Source of the DNA: Noviherbaspirillum sp. Root189
GTDB taxonomy: Bacteria; Pseudomonadota; Gammaproteobacteria; Burkholderiales; Burkholderiaceae_D
DNA length: 64,000 nucleotides
Direction: 5' to 3'
NCBI RefSeq assembly: GCF_001428545.1
Contig: NZ_LMHZ01000018.1
Location: forward strand, 1,424 to 65,423
Positions within the stretch are counted from its first letter, which is position 1, and each line of letters opens with the position of its first letter. The notes under the pieces are model-generated. The model was not told where the DNA came from and did no database searches. It saw only the letters and a program-made list of their open reading frames with translations. Both the position numbers and the translations under genes were made by a program. This document shows, in pieces, positions 18,054 through 26,221 of the stretch.

Positions 18054-18548
18054 TCAAGTGTAGGCAAGCAGTCGACCGCATGAGATGACGGCAATCCATA
18101 TCACAAGCGACAGCATAGCCTGGGCCCGTGCCAGCTTTGGTGCTGTTACCAGTGCATTCCAGTTGGCGACGTGACGATAGACACCCAAATGGAACAGCAC
18201 TGCATTGATTCCAGCTAACCCAATGAGCGTTAGCTTAAGCAGAAAAATCTTATTGGCAATGAAGTCGCCGGGATGCGCTGTAAACATCATGATTCCAGCA
18301 GGGATCACGAAAAGTAGGCTGAGTAACGACCAGCGCACGAAATGGCGTGCCATCGCGGTCACCGGAATGTCTTTCGACAAACCAAGTATCCGCAGATCGA
18401 ACATGACAATAGAACCTACCAACACTGAAAATCCGATGATGTGGAAAATTTCCACAATGGGATACATCCAGAGACTTCCTCGCATTGCCGCGCCCAAAAC
18501 ACTTGTCTCGAGCCACCCCAGGGCACCGCCGATTGCGGTCGTCTGCAT
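18054..18548 (-). CDS. Membrane protein, DUF6644-like
   Basis: A 164-aa protein with four to five hydrophobic helices (about 30-52, 72-92, 98-118, 142-162). The conserved-looking MYPIVEIFHIIGFSVLVGSI near the start and histidines in HIIGF, ARHFVRW and TAHPGD suggest a heme- or metal-associated membrane protein, but this is inference. It is directly coupled to a DUF6152-like exported protein, a pairing I know from other proteobacteria. Function unknown. Confidence 0.8.
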   Translation of the reverse strand: MQTTAIGGALGWLETSVLGAAMRGSLWMYPIVEIFHIIGFSVLVGSIVMFDLRILGLSKDIPVTAMARHFVRWSLLSLLFVIPAGIMMFTAHPGDFIANKIFLLKLTLIGLAGINAVLFHLGVYRHVANWNALVTAPKLARAQAMLSLVIWIAVISCGRLLAYT

Positions 18549-18886
18549 TAACGTAATTCTGTCGTCTTGCTGCCAACAATGATGCGTTCAGCACGCATCT
18601 CCTCGGGCTTGTTGCGATTCGGATAGCCAACAACAGTAACGCTGCTTCCTGGCTTGATCATTTCCTGGCTAAGTCCTCGGTTTTCCATACGTGTTGGCGG
18701 CGCCAGCACAACCAGCCATGATTTTTCTGCCGTTTTAAGACGCAGAAATCCATGAGGATGAGAATATCCTGAATCCTCAATTTGCCCTGTCAATTGCAGC
18801 GTAGAACCAGAATCGTATTCACTCCAGCCATGGTGCGCAAACGCACTTACACTTACCATAAACGTGAATGCGGCGAGGTACTTCAT
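18548..18886 (-). CDS. Exported small protein, DUF6152-like
   Basis: A 112-aa protein with a signal peptide (MKYLAAFTFMVSVSAFA/H) and a mature N-terminus beginning HHGWSEYD. It contains the family-like TGQIEDSGYSHPHGFLRL and APPTRMENRG segments, then a beta-rich end. The His-rich motifs suggest metal binding. Its stop overlaps the start of the DUF6644-like membrane protein (shared position 18548), so the pair is co-translated and probably works together in the envelope. Confidence 0.82.
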   Translation of the reverse strand: MKYLAAFTFMVSVSAFAHHGWSEYDSGSTLQLTGQIEDSGYSHPHGFLRLKTAEKSWLVVLAPPTRMENRGLSQEMIKPGSSVTVVGYPNRNKPEEMRAERIIVGSKTTELR

Positions 18887-19434
18887 GACACACTCCTTAA
18901 TGAGTAGAAAAAAATCCGCAGATCAATTCGCATTCGAAGCATGGCTCTTGGTATGGCAGTGCCGCTGCCGTCCGAACATTATATAAGAGCGCACTGGATC
19001 GGTTTGGCGAGCTTAGTCGCAGGGATCAGTACCTTTCGCATCGTCGTTTTGCTTTGTTTAATCCAGTGATTTTTAGACTGGCTTTACGAAGTAAACATGT
19101 TTATTTGAAAATGCTAGTCGCCTTGGAGTTTCCGAAGGTCTCAAATTGCTAACCGCGGTCTGACGATATAGGAACTATCTCTGCCCTGAATAAGGCAATA
19201 TTTCCGCACGTACTGTCCCGGTGCCTATCTTTGTTCAAGGCGTGGGTACCCGCTTGCCGATCAGGCGGGACCTCCTCATCAGATTGTTACTACATTTGCA
19301 CCTCGGAAACAATATTGATGTTATGATAAATCGCTTCCTGAAGTGCTTTCTCAAGATACAAGTCTAGTGCCTTGATTTGAAAGCCGCATTCGCGTTGTCA
19401 ATTTTTCATCATGCGTACAAATTAAGCGCAAACT
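18887..19434. other. Intergenic region with no recognised gene
   Basis: About 550 nt between divergent transcription units: the DUF6152 pair to the left, the HDOD kinase operon to the right. It must hold both promoters. I see no clear ORF, repeat or terminator. Confidence 0.5.
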
Positions 19435-21582
19435 ATGGAGACTCCGGTTCTCGACATCCAGCGTCGCCTGATGGCTGCCAGCCTGCCTGCGTTACCGCAG
19501 GTGCTGGTGCAGCTGATCAGCCATTGCGAGTCCGAGGAAGGCGGTATGGCAACGCTTGCCGAACTGCTTTCCAAGGATGCAGCACTCGCCACGAAAGTGC
19601 TGCGCGTTGCGGCCAGTCCCGTCTATCGCCGCGGCCCGGTGCCGGCCAATCTTGAGCAGGCACTGACGGCTATCGGCATCGACATGGTGCGCACCCTGCT
19701 CCTCACCGAATCGGTCTACCAGACCTTCAACGGCTTTGCTACCACGCGCGGCATTGACCTTCGACCCTTCTGGGTGCATGCCATCGCCACCGCGATCTCT
19801 GCGCGTGCCATCGCCGAAAAGCTCGGTTATGTACAGCTCGACGAAGCCTATCTCGCCGGCCTGCTCCACGATATCGGCCGGCTGGCGCTGGTCACCATCG
19901 CACCGGACGAGTACGCGGCCAATTTCCATGCGGAAGACGACGACGCACTGTGTGCGACGGAAGAACGCACGTTGGAAATCACGCACCCTGAGGCGGGCGC
20001 ACTGCTCATCGAAGGATTGGCACTGGACTCCTTCCTCGCCGACAGTATCCGATATCACCACGAACCGCTGGAACGGTTGCAGACAGCGCATCCCCTGGTG
20101 CGCCTGACCGCCCTTGCGGATGCCTTCGCGACGCACGCCGGCACTGTGGACGGGATCCCGCCCACGGTGGCGCGCATTGCCGGCTTCTCGCAGGAAGAGG
20201 CGCGCGAACACGCACGGACGCTTGGCGAGCAGATAGCGCATCTGGCGGCCTCGCTGGGCATCGACATCCCGAAGGAAATACGTTCGGCATTGCCTGTCTG
20301 GCGCACCGGCCTGGCGACACCATCGATCTTTGGCGGCGACCAGCTCAACGAAAAGGTGCGCGATCTCATCCTGGTGTCGAAAACGGCGGAGGAGCTCCGC
20401 AAGTTCCACGACGCGAACGCGTGCACCCGCGCCATTGTGAAGTCGTCGGTCGTCCTATTCGGCTTCTCCGACGCAATCGTGCTGTCCGCATCGGCCGGCA
20501 GCGATGTGCTTACGCCCGCTGCGCTGGAAGACGACCGGATGCGCCTGTCCGGGTTGTCGCTGCCGCTGGACGAAGGCAACATTGCCGGCGTGGCAGCCCT
20601 GCATGGCATGGCGGCCTTCCATATTCCCCCGCGCGTGGCTTCGGTGGTCGAGGATCAGCTGCTCCGCTTTTTCAAGACGGATGCACTCGTTGCGCTGCGC
20701 CTTTCTTCCTCGACGGATAAGTCAGTGGTCCTGCTTGGCGCGATGAGCGCGGGACAGGCGCAGCTCTTGCGGAACCGACAGCATCTGCTCGGCGACTTCG
20801 GCCGTCAGTCAGGCGCCATCCTCGGCCAGACGATGCAGCATAACGAGAAAGCCGGTGTTCCGGATGCGGCCCTCGCCAGTGAATTCCAGCTTGCCGCGCG
20901 GCGTGTTGCGCATGAAGTCAACAACCCGCTGTCGATTATTAAAAACTATCTCACGTTGTTGGACCGCAAAGTCGACAGTGGACAAGCGATTGGCGGCGAT
21001 TTATCGGTCGTGGCCGAGGAGGTCGACAGGGTGGCGCAAATCGTTAACGACTTCGCCCAGGAACACCAGTCGCAGCAGGCGCAACCGGATGACAGTGCCG
21101 ATGTCAATGGGACGCTGGCGCACGCCGCGCGCATGTTTTCCGACAGCGGTTCGTTGCATCCGGAGGTACGCATCGCGCATCACGCCTCGCGTGAACCGGT
21201 CCGCGCCGCCATCGATTCGCGCGTCCTCAACCAGATCCTGGTCAACCTGGTGAAGAATGCCAATGAAGCAATGGCCAACGGCGGACGGATCGATTTGCGC
21301 AATGCCGGACTGGTTCCGCGTGACGGCCGGCACTGGATCGCCGTCAGCGTGATCGACACCGGCCCCGGCATTCCGGACACCTTGATGCCTCGGCTGTTCT
21401 CGCAGATGGTCAGTGCGAAAGACGGCCCCAACCGCGGCCTCGGCCTGTCCATCGTGCACGACCTGCTGACCAAGGCGGGCGGGAAGATCAGTTGCCGCAG
21501 CAGCAATGCCGGCACGGTGTTCGACATTCTCCTGCGCCCCGCGCCCTTTCATGCCCACCCCGAACCCGGAGAACGCGGATGA
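19435..21582 (+). CDS. HDOD-domain sensor histidine kinase
   Basis: A 715-aa soluble signalling protein. An HDOD domain (about 10-210) starts LPALPQVLVQLISHCES and keeps an HD pair in GLLHDIGRLAL. A GAF-like region spans about 300-450. The kinase core follows: H-box RRVAHEVNNPLSIIKNYL (about 487-505), N-box ILVNLVKNANEAM, G1 VIDTGPGIP and G2 NRGLGLSIVHDLL. It lacks transmembrane helices. It overlaps the response-regulator gene by ATGA, so its phosphotransfer partner is probably that receiver-PAS-GGDEF-EAL protein. HDOD fused to a kinase suggests input from a cytoplasmic state. Confidence 0.92.
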   Translation: METPVLDIQRRLMAASLPALPQVLVQLISHCESEEGGMATLAELLSKDAALATKVLRVAASPVYRRGPVPANLEQALTAIGIDMVRTLLLTESVYQTFNGFATTRGIDLRPFWVHAIATAISARAIAEKLGYVQLDEAYLAGLLHDIGRLALVTIAPDEYAANFHAEDDDALCATEERTLEITHPEAGALLIEGLALDSFLADSIRYHHEPLERLQTAHPLVRLTALADAFATHAGTVDGIPPTVARIAGFSQEEAREHARTLGEQIAHLAASLGIDIPKEIRSALPVWRTGLATPSIFGGDQLNEKVRDLILVSKTAEELRKFHDANACTRAIVKSSVVLFGFSDAIVLSASAGSDVLTPAALEDDRMRLSGLSLPLDEGNIAGVAALHGMAAFHIPPRVASVVEDQLLRFFKTDALVALRLSSSTDKSVVLLGAMSAGQAQLLRNRQHLLGDFGRQSGAILGQTMQHNEKAGVPDAALASEFQLAARRVAHEVNNPLSIIKNYLTLLDRKVDSGQAIGGDLSVVAEEVDRVAQIVNDFAQEHQSQQAQPDDSADVNGTLAHAARMFSDSGSLHPEVRIAHHASREPVRAAIDSRVLNQILVNLVKNANEAMANGGRIDLRNAGLVPRDGRHWIAVSVIDTGPGIPDTLMPRLFSQMVSAKDGPNRGLGLSIVHDLLTKAGGKISCRSSNAGTVFDILLRPAPFHAHPEPGERG

Positions 21583-23789
21583 ACGTACAGAACGCACCGA
21601 TATTCGTTCCCGATTTCACCGGCCGGAATGATACGCCGGCCATCACACCCGCCGCACCGCGCTTGCTGCTGGTGGACGACGAACCGCGTCTCCTGTCCAG
21701 CCTGGCCGATCTGCTCGACGGCAACGGCTACGAACTGACCACCGTCGGCGGCGGGCACGAGGCGATCACCATGCTCGCACGCCTGCATTTCGATCTTGTG
21801 CTGCTTGATCTGCGCATGCCCGGCGTGAGCGGCCACGACGTCATGGACTTCATCAACGAGCGCGGCATCGACACCGATGTCATCGTGCTGAGCGGGGACA
21901 GCGGGATCGAAGCGGCAATCGGGGCCATCAACCGCCGCGCCTACGGCTACCTGCGTAAGCCATACCGGCACGATGAACTGCTCAGCCTCGTCGGCAACTC
22001 GCTTGAGCGCCGCCGACTGGCTGCGGAAAACCACGACTTCGCCTGGCGGCTCGAATGTTCGGAAAAGCTGTACCGCTTCCTCATTGACAGCTCTCCCGAC
22101 ATTATCTATACCCTTGACCCTGAAGGCCGCTTCACGTACATCAATCGTCGTGTGACGGAGCTGCTCGGTTTCGACCGTAATGAATTGATCGGGGCCTCGT
22201 ATACCACCATCGTGCATGACGACGACCTCGAGCGCGCACGCTACGTCTTCAACGAACGCCGGGTCGGAGAGCGCGCCACGCGCAACGTGGAACTGCAGCT
22301 GAAATGCGCGGACCCGTTGAAGGCACGTACTTTCGAAACCTCGCTGCGCACCATCTCGTTCAACTCCATCGGCATGTACCTGAACAACGGCAAGCAGGGT
22401 ACGAGCGAATACACCGGTACTTACGGCATCGCGCGTGATGTCACGGAAAAGCGCCGCACCGAAGAGGTCATCGCCTATCAGGCTTACCACGACATCCTGA
22501 CAGACCTCCCGAATCGGGCGCTGTTCCGCGATCGGCTGGAGCTGGCCATCGTCCAGGCCCGGCGCAAGGAGGAGGAACTTGCCCTGATGTTCGTCGATCT
22601 CGACCGCTTCAAGACGGTGAACGATTCGCTCGGCCATCTGAAGGGGGACGAACTCCTGCGGCAAGTCGCCGTGCGCCTGAAGAGCTGCATTCGCAAGGGC
22701 GATACCCTGGCACGCATCGGCGGCGACGAATTCGTTGTGCTCATGCCGGAGTTGCGCGAACGTTCGTCCGCCTCCGTGGTTGCACAAAAATTCCTGCAGG
22801 TGCTGTCAGCGCCGTTCATTCTCGATAACACGACGCTCCATATTTCCGCCAGCATCGGCATCGCGGTGTTCCCCGAGGACGGCGACAAGATCGACGACCT
22901 GATTCGTCACGCGGACATGGCGATGTACAAGATCAAAGGAGAAGGAAAGAACGGGTTCAGCTTCTACGACCGTTCACTGCTCGACGCCGCGCATGACAAG
23001 GTCCTGCTGGAGCAGGACCTGCGACGCGGCTTCAAGGCTGGCGAACTCGAAATGTATTACCAGCCGCAGATCGATGCCAGGACCGGCGCGGTGGTCGGCG
23101 CCGAGGCCGTCATGCGCTGGAATCATCCCCGGCGCGGCGTGCTTCCCGCAGGCGAATTCCTGCCGCTGGCCGAAGAAGCGGGCTTGATGGTGCCGTTCAG
23201 CGACTGGATGGTGGACAGCGTGTGCCGCGACCTGCGGCGCCTGCGTGATGAAGGCAAGGAGGCCGTGCGGGTGTCGATCAACCTGTCACCGACCTGTCTC
23301 ATGCGGGACAACTTCTTCCGGACCTTGGCGAGCGCGCTTGACACGTACCGGATACCCGCGACGCAACTGGAAGTCGAGATCACCGAAAACATCTGCATCC
23401 GCGATCCTGAAACCGCCATCAAGCATCTGAAAAAACTGAGCAGCTTCGGTGTGCGCATTGCGATCGACGATTTCGGCACCGGCTATTCCTCGCTGGCCTA
23501 TCTGCAGCGCTTCCCCGTCAACACGCTCAAGATCGACCAAGCGTTCATCCGTGAGATCGGCCATGCCGACGGCCATTTCCCTGTGGTGCTCGCCGTCATT
23601 GCCATTGCGCGGGGGCTGAAGCTCGATCTGATTGCGGAGGGCGTGGAATCGGAGTTGCAGGCACGCTATCTCGAACAGGCCGGATGCAAGATCATGCAGG
23701 GCTTCCTGTACCACAAGCCGCTTCCGCTGGAACGGTTCAGTGAACTGCTGCATGTGCAGGCGCCCACGCGCAGGATAGGAGCGGGATGA
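21579..23789 (+). CDS. Response regulator with receiver-PAS-GGDEF-EAL domains (c-di-GMP turnover)
   Basis: A 736-aa protein. The receiver domain (about 25-140) has LLLVDDEP, phospho-acceptor Asp in LLDLRMPG and Lys in YLRKPY. PAS is at about 165-285 (RFLIDSSPDIIYTLDPEGRF). GGDEF is at about 305-465 with an intact GGDEF motif and the RxxD inhibition site five residues before it (RKGD). EAL is at about 485-730: the signature reads EAV, but the catalytic set appears complete (INLSP, EVEITE, IDDFGTGYSS, LKIDQAFI, AEGVES, QGF). Both synthesis and hydrolysis of c-di-GMP are possible. The ATG at 21579 overlaps the kinase stop. Confidence 0.93.
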   Translation: MNVQNAPIFVPDFTGRNDTPAITPAAPRLLLVDDEPRLLSSLADLLDGNGYELTTVGGGHEAITMLARLHFDLVLLDLRMPGVSGHDVMDFINERGIDTDVIVLSGDSGIEAAIGAINRRAYGYLRKPYRHDELLSLVGNSLERRRLAAENHDFAWRLECSEKLYRFLIDSSPDIIYTLDPEGRFTYINRRVTELLGFDRNELIGASYTTIVHDDDLERARYVFNERRVGERATRNVELQLKCADPLKARTFETSLRTISFNSIGMYLNNGKQGTSEYTGTYGIARDVTEKRRTEEVIAYQAYHDILTDLPNRALFRDRLELAIVQARRKEEELALMFVDLDRFKTVNDSLGHLKGDELLRQVAVRLKSCIRKGDTLARIGGDEFVVLMPELRERSSASVVAQKFLQVLSAPFILDNTTLHISASIGIAVFPEDGDKIDDLIRHADMAMYKIKGEGKNGFSFYDRSLLDAAHDKVLLEQDLRRGFKAGELEMYYQPQIDARTGAVVGAEAVMRWNHPRRGVLPAGEFLPLAEEAGLMVPFSDWMVDSVCRDLRRLRDEGKEAVRVSINLSPTCLMRDNFFRTLASALDTYRIPATQLEVEITENICIRDPETAIKHLKKLSSFGVRIAIDDFGTGYSSLAYLQRFPVNTLKIDQAFIREIGHADGHFPVVLAVIAIARGLKLDLIAEGVESELQARYLEQAGCKIMQGFLYHKPLPLERFSELLHVQAPTRRIGAG

Positions 23790-25054
23790 TGGAAGCCGTG
23801 GCGACAACTGACCGGGTCGAGGCTTCGGCGCAGAACGGTACGCCGGAAGCGCAGTTCGCGCTCGCGCTCATGTACCTGATCGGGCGCGGCGTGCCGCGCG
23901 ACGAGAAACAGGGCGCCGCATGGCTGGAGAAAGCTGCCGCACAAGGCCACGCAGAGGCGCAGTTTCATCTCGGTGCACGCCATGCGACCGGCCAGGGCAT
24001 TCAAGACATCAAACAAGACTTCGACAAGGCCATCGACTGGTACCGCAAGTCCGCGGCTCAAGGACACGCCAAGGCGCAGTACAACCTCGGCCTGCTGCTG
24101 TATGGCCGGAAAGTCGCGAAGGCCGAAGAGAAACAGGAGGCCATCGACTGGTTTGAGAAAGCAGCGAGCGGCGGTCACGCCGGCGCGCAGAACAACTTGG
24201 GCCTGATCTACGCGAATGGCGTCGAGGCGCCCCGCGACTACCGCAAGGCGATCGACTTGTTCGCCCGGGCCGCGGCACAGGGCGACGCGGCCGGACAGAA
24301 CAACCTTGGCATCATGTACAGCACCGGCAAAGGCGTAGCGCAGAATCCTATGCAAGCCGCCGGCTGGTACGCGAAGGCGGCAGCCCTCGGTCACGCCGCC
24401 GCCCAGTACAACCTGGCGAACTTGTATGAAACAGGGAAAGGTGTCGGCCAGAATATGGACGTCGCAGCCAGGTGGTATCGTAAGGCAGCCGAACAAGGCT
24501 ACCTGAAGGCCCAGCTCAGCCTGGCACAAATCCTGGCTAGGGGTGGCGACCTTCCGAAGGACTTGGCTGAAGCCCTGTTCTGGTACCGCAAGGCGGCCGA
24601 GCGGGGCCATGCGCAGGCTCAGTTGCAAGTGGCGAAGATCCTGGATGCAGGTGACGGCATCGAAAGGGACACTCGGGAAGCACTGCGTTTCTACGAACTC
24701 GCCGCGCACCAGGATATGGTAGAAGCTCAGTTCCGTCTCGGGATGTTCTACGACTGCGGCGTCGATGTTGAAAAAAATGACGAAATGGCCTTGCACTGGT
24801 ACGGCAAGGCAGCCGAGCAGGGCATCGCGCGCGCGCAATATAACCTTGGGCTGATGCTTGCCTATGGGCAGGGGGTGCCGGCCGATCCGGTGAAGGCTTG
24901 GCAATGGCTGAACCTCGCCGAAGCGGCCGGACTGCAGCGAGCGGCTCGCCATCGCCGCGCAGTTGAAACACGTATTTCAACACAGGAACTTGCTGCGGCA
25001 AAGAGCGCGGTGGCCGAGTGGATGCCTCGGCAAAAAAGGCGCCTTGAGCGCTGA
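23786..25054 (+). CDS. Sel1-like repeat protein
   Basis: A 422-aa protein made almost wholly of about ten 36-residue Sel1/TPR-like repeats of the type AAxQGHAxAQYNLGxxYxxGxGV. It has no signal peptide. The ATG at 23786 overlaps the stop of the GGDEF-EAL gene (ATGA), making a three-gene translationally coupled set. Sel1 repeats are protein-interaction scaffolds, so it may link the kinase/c-di-GMP pair to an output complex (inference). The C-terminal 50 residues (AVETRISTQELAAAKSAVAE) resemble the usual Sel1 C-cap. No terminator is evident downstream. Confidence 0.9.
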   Translation: MMEAVATTDRVEASAQNGTPEAQFALALMYLIGRGVPRDEKQGAAWLEKAAAQGHAEAQFHLGARHATGQGIQDIKQDFDKAIDWYRKSAAQGHAKAQYNLGLLLYGRKVAKAEEKQEAIDWFEKAASGGHAGAQNNLGLIYANGVEAPRDYRKAIDLFARAAAQGDAAGQNNLGIMYSTGKGVAQNPMQAAGWYAKAAALGHAAAQYNLANLYETGKGVGQNMDVAARWYRKAAEQGYLKAQLSLAQILARGGDLPKDLAEALFWYRKAAERGHAQAQLQVAKILDAGDGIERDTREALRFYELAAHQDMVEAQFRLGMFYDCGVDVEKNDEMALHWYGKAAEQGIARAQYNLGLMLAYGQGVPADPVKAWQWLNLAEAAGLQRAARHRRAVETRISTQELAAAKSAVAEWMPRQKRRLER

Positions 25055-25456
25055 GTAGAAAATTTAATCCGGGGCGCATCGACTATCCTCGGTGTAAAAG
25101 TACCATTGCGACATCCAATTCTCTTGCCTGCCCTGCGGCAATCCACCTCGCACGCCATAAAGCAAAACGACATGTCGCAGTTCCGGTTGCTTGCGACAAT
25201 ACCTCCCTAAAATTCGGGAATATGCATTGCCGCCCACCAAATTGTTGGCGTCCCCCGAACCTTATGCAAAATTAGCAATTTTATAATCCTATTTTTATGG
25301 GCTAAATATTGCGACGTTCCGGCATTGGAATTTGCATCCCCACTCTACAAACTACTTTTTACTTAAACGCACAAATGATTTGATTAAATCGTTCATTTGT
25401 CGCATTTCTTTACACATATACTTTCATTCAATTTTTAAGATCAGAATCGGGCTTTA
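25055..25456. promoter_or_regulatory. AT-rich intergenic region with a dyad upstream of the dehalogenase
   Basis: About 400 nt, clearly richer in A+T than the flanking genes. A dyad ACAAATGA (25371-25378) and TCATTTGT (25393-25400) with a 14-nt AT-rich centre lies about 57 nt before the haloacid-dehalogenase ATG. It could be an operator for that gene or for the dehalogenase-glcB unit. No gene is seen here. Confidence 0.4.
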
Positions 25457-26143
25457 ATGGCTGTTCAGGCAGTAGTCTTCGATGCGTATGGCACCCTGTT
25501 CGACGTGTATTCGATCAGTGCGCTCGCCGAAAAGCTTTTTCGCGGTAATGGCGAAAAGCTTGCTGCATTGTGGCGCCGCAAGCAGATCGAATACACGCAG
25601 TTGCGTACGCTGTGCTCAACCTACAAGCCATTTTGGGAGGTTACTCAAGATGCGCTGGTGTATTCGTGCCGCTCTCTTGGACTCGATCTCGATCTGAAGG
25701 CGCAGCATGCGTTGATGTCGCAATACGCAAGGCTCGAGCCATTTGCGGAATGTGCTGGCGTACTTGAACAATTGAAGAGCCAGGACCTCAAACTCGCAGT
25801 GCTGTCAAACGGTAATCCAGAAATGCTCACGACCGTTGTCAAGGCTGCCGGCATGCAGGCTCTATTCAGTCACCTCTTGTCCGTCGACAGCGTAAGAAAA
25901 TTCAAGACAGCGCCCGAAGCGTATCAATTGGGGCCGGACATTTTTGGCCTGCCGCCCAAGAACATGCTGTTCGTTTCGAGCAATTGCTGGGATATCTGCG
26001 GTGCCAGCTGGTTCGGCTACAAGACCTTCTGGGTCAATCGCGCAGCGGCCCCTATCGAAGAACTCGGCGTCGTGCCAAATGGAGAGGGGCGTTCACTCCG
26101 CGACTTGCTGCCATTCCTCCATGAAAGTGGCGCTCCGGGATAG
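25457..26143 (+). CDS. L-2-haloacid dehalogenase (HAD type II)
   Basis: A 228-aa HAD enzyme that aligns by eye with L-2-haloacid dehalogenases. The nucleophile is Asp9 in VFDAYGTLFD with Thr13; Arg40 (ALWRRKQ), Ser117/Asn118 (LSNGNP), Lys150, Tyr156 and the SSNCWD motif (Ser174, Asn176, Asp179) fill every catalytic position known from the family. It converts L-2-haloalkanoates to D-2-hydroxy acids, for example haloacetate to glycolate. The next gene is malate synthase G, which would use glyoxylate made from glycolate, so a C2 route from haloacetates is plausible (inference). Cytoplasmic. Confidence 0.9.
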   Translation: MAVQAVVFDAYGTLFDVYSISALAEKLFRGNGEKLAALWRRKQIEYTQLRTLCSTYKPFWEVTQDALVYSCRSLGLDLDLKAQHALMSQYARLEPFAECAGVLEQLKSQDLKLAVLSNGNPEMLTTVVKAAGMQALFSHLLSVDSVRKFKTAPEAYQLGPDIFGLPPKNMLFVSSNCWDICGASWFGYKTFWVNRAAAPIEELGVVPNGEGRSLRDLLPFLHESGAPG

Positions 26144-26221
26144 ATTGCGAACACTATTTCTTTTGCTAGACTGTTTTTCATTTGCTTTTATTTATACCTA
26201 AAACATAAGAGGTCTCACACA

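Noticed and set aside
21549-22787. A 412-codon minus-strand open frame over the GGDEF-EAL gene
   Set aside because: Antisense to intact receiver, PAS and GGDEF motifs.
23666-24952. A 428-codon minus-strand open frame over the Sel1 gene
   Set aside because: Antisense to the Sel1 repeats; the repetitive codon pattern of that gene leaves the opposite frame open by chance.
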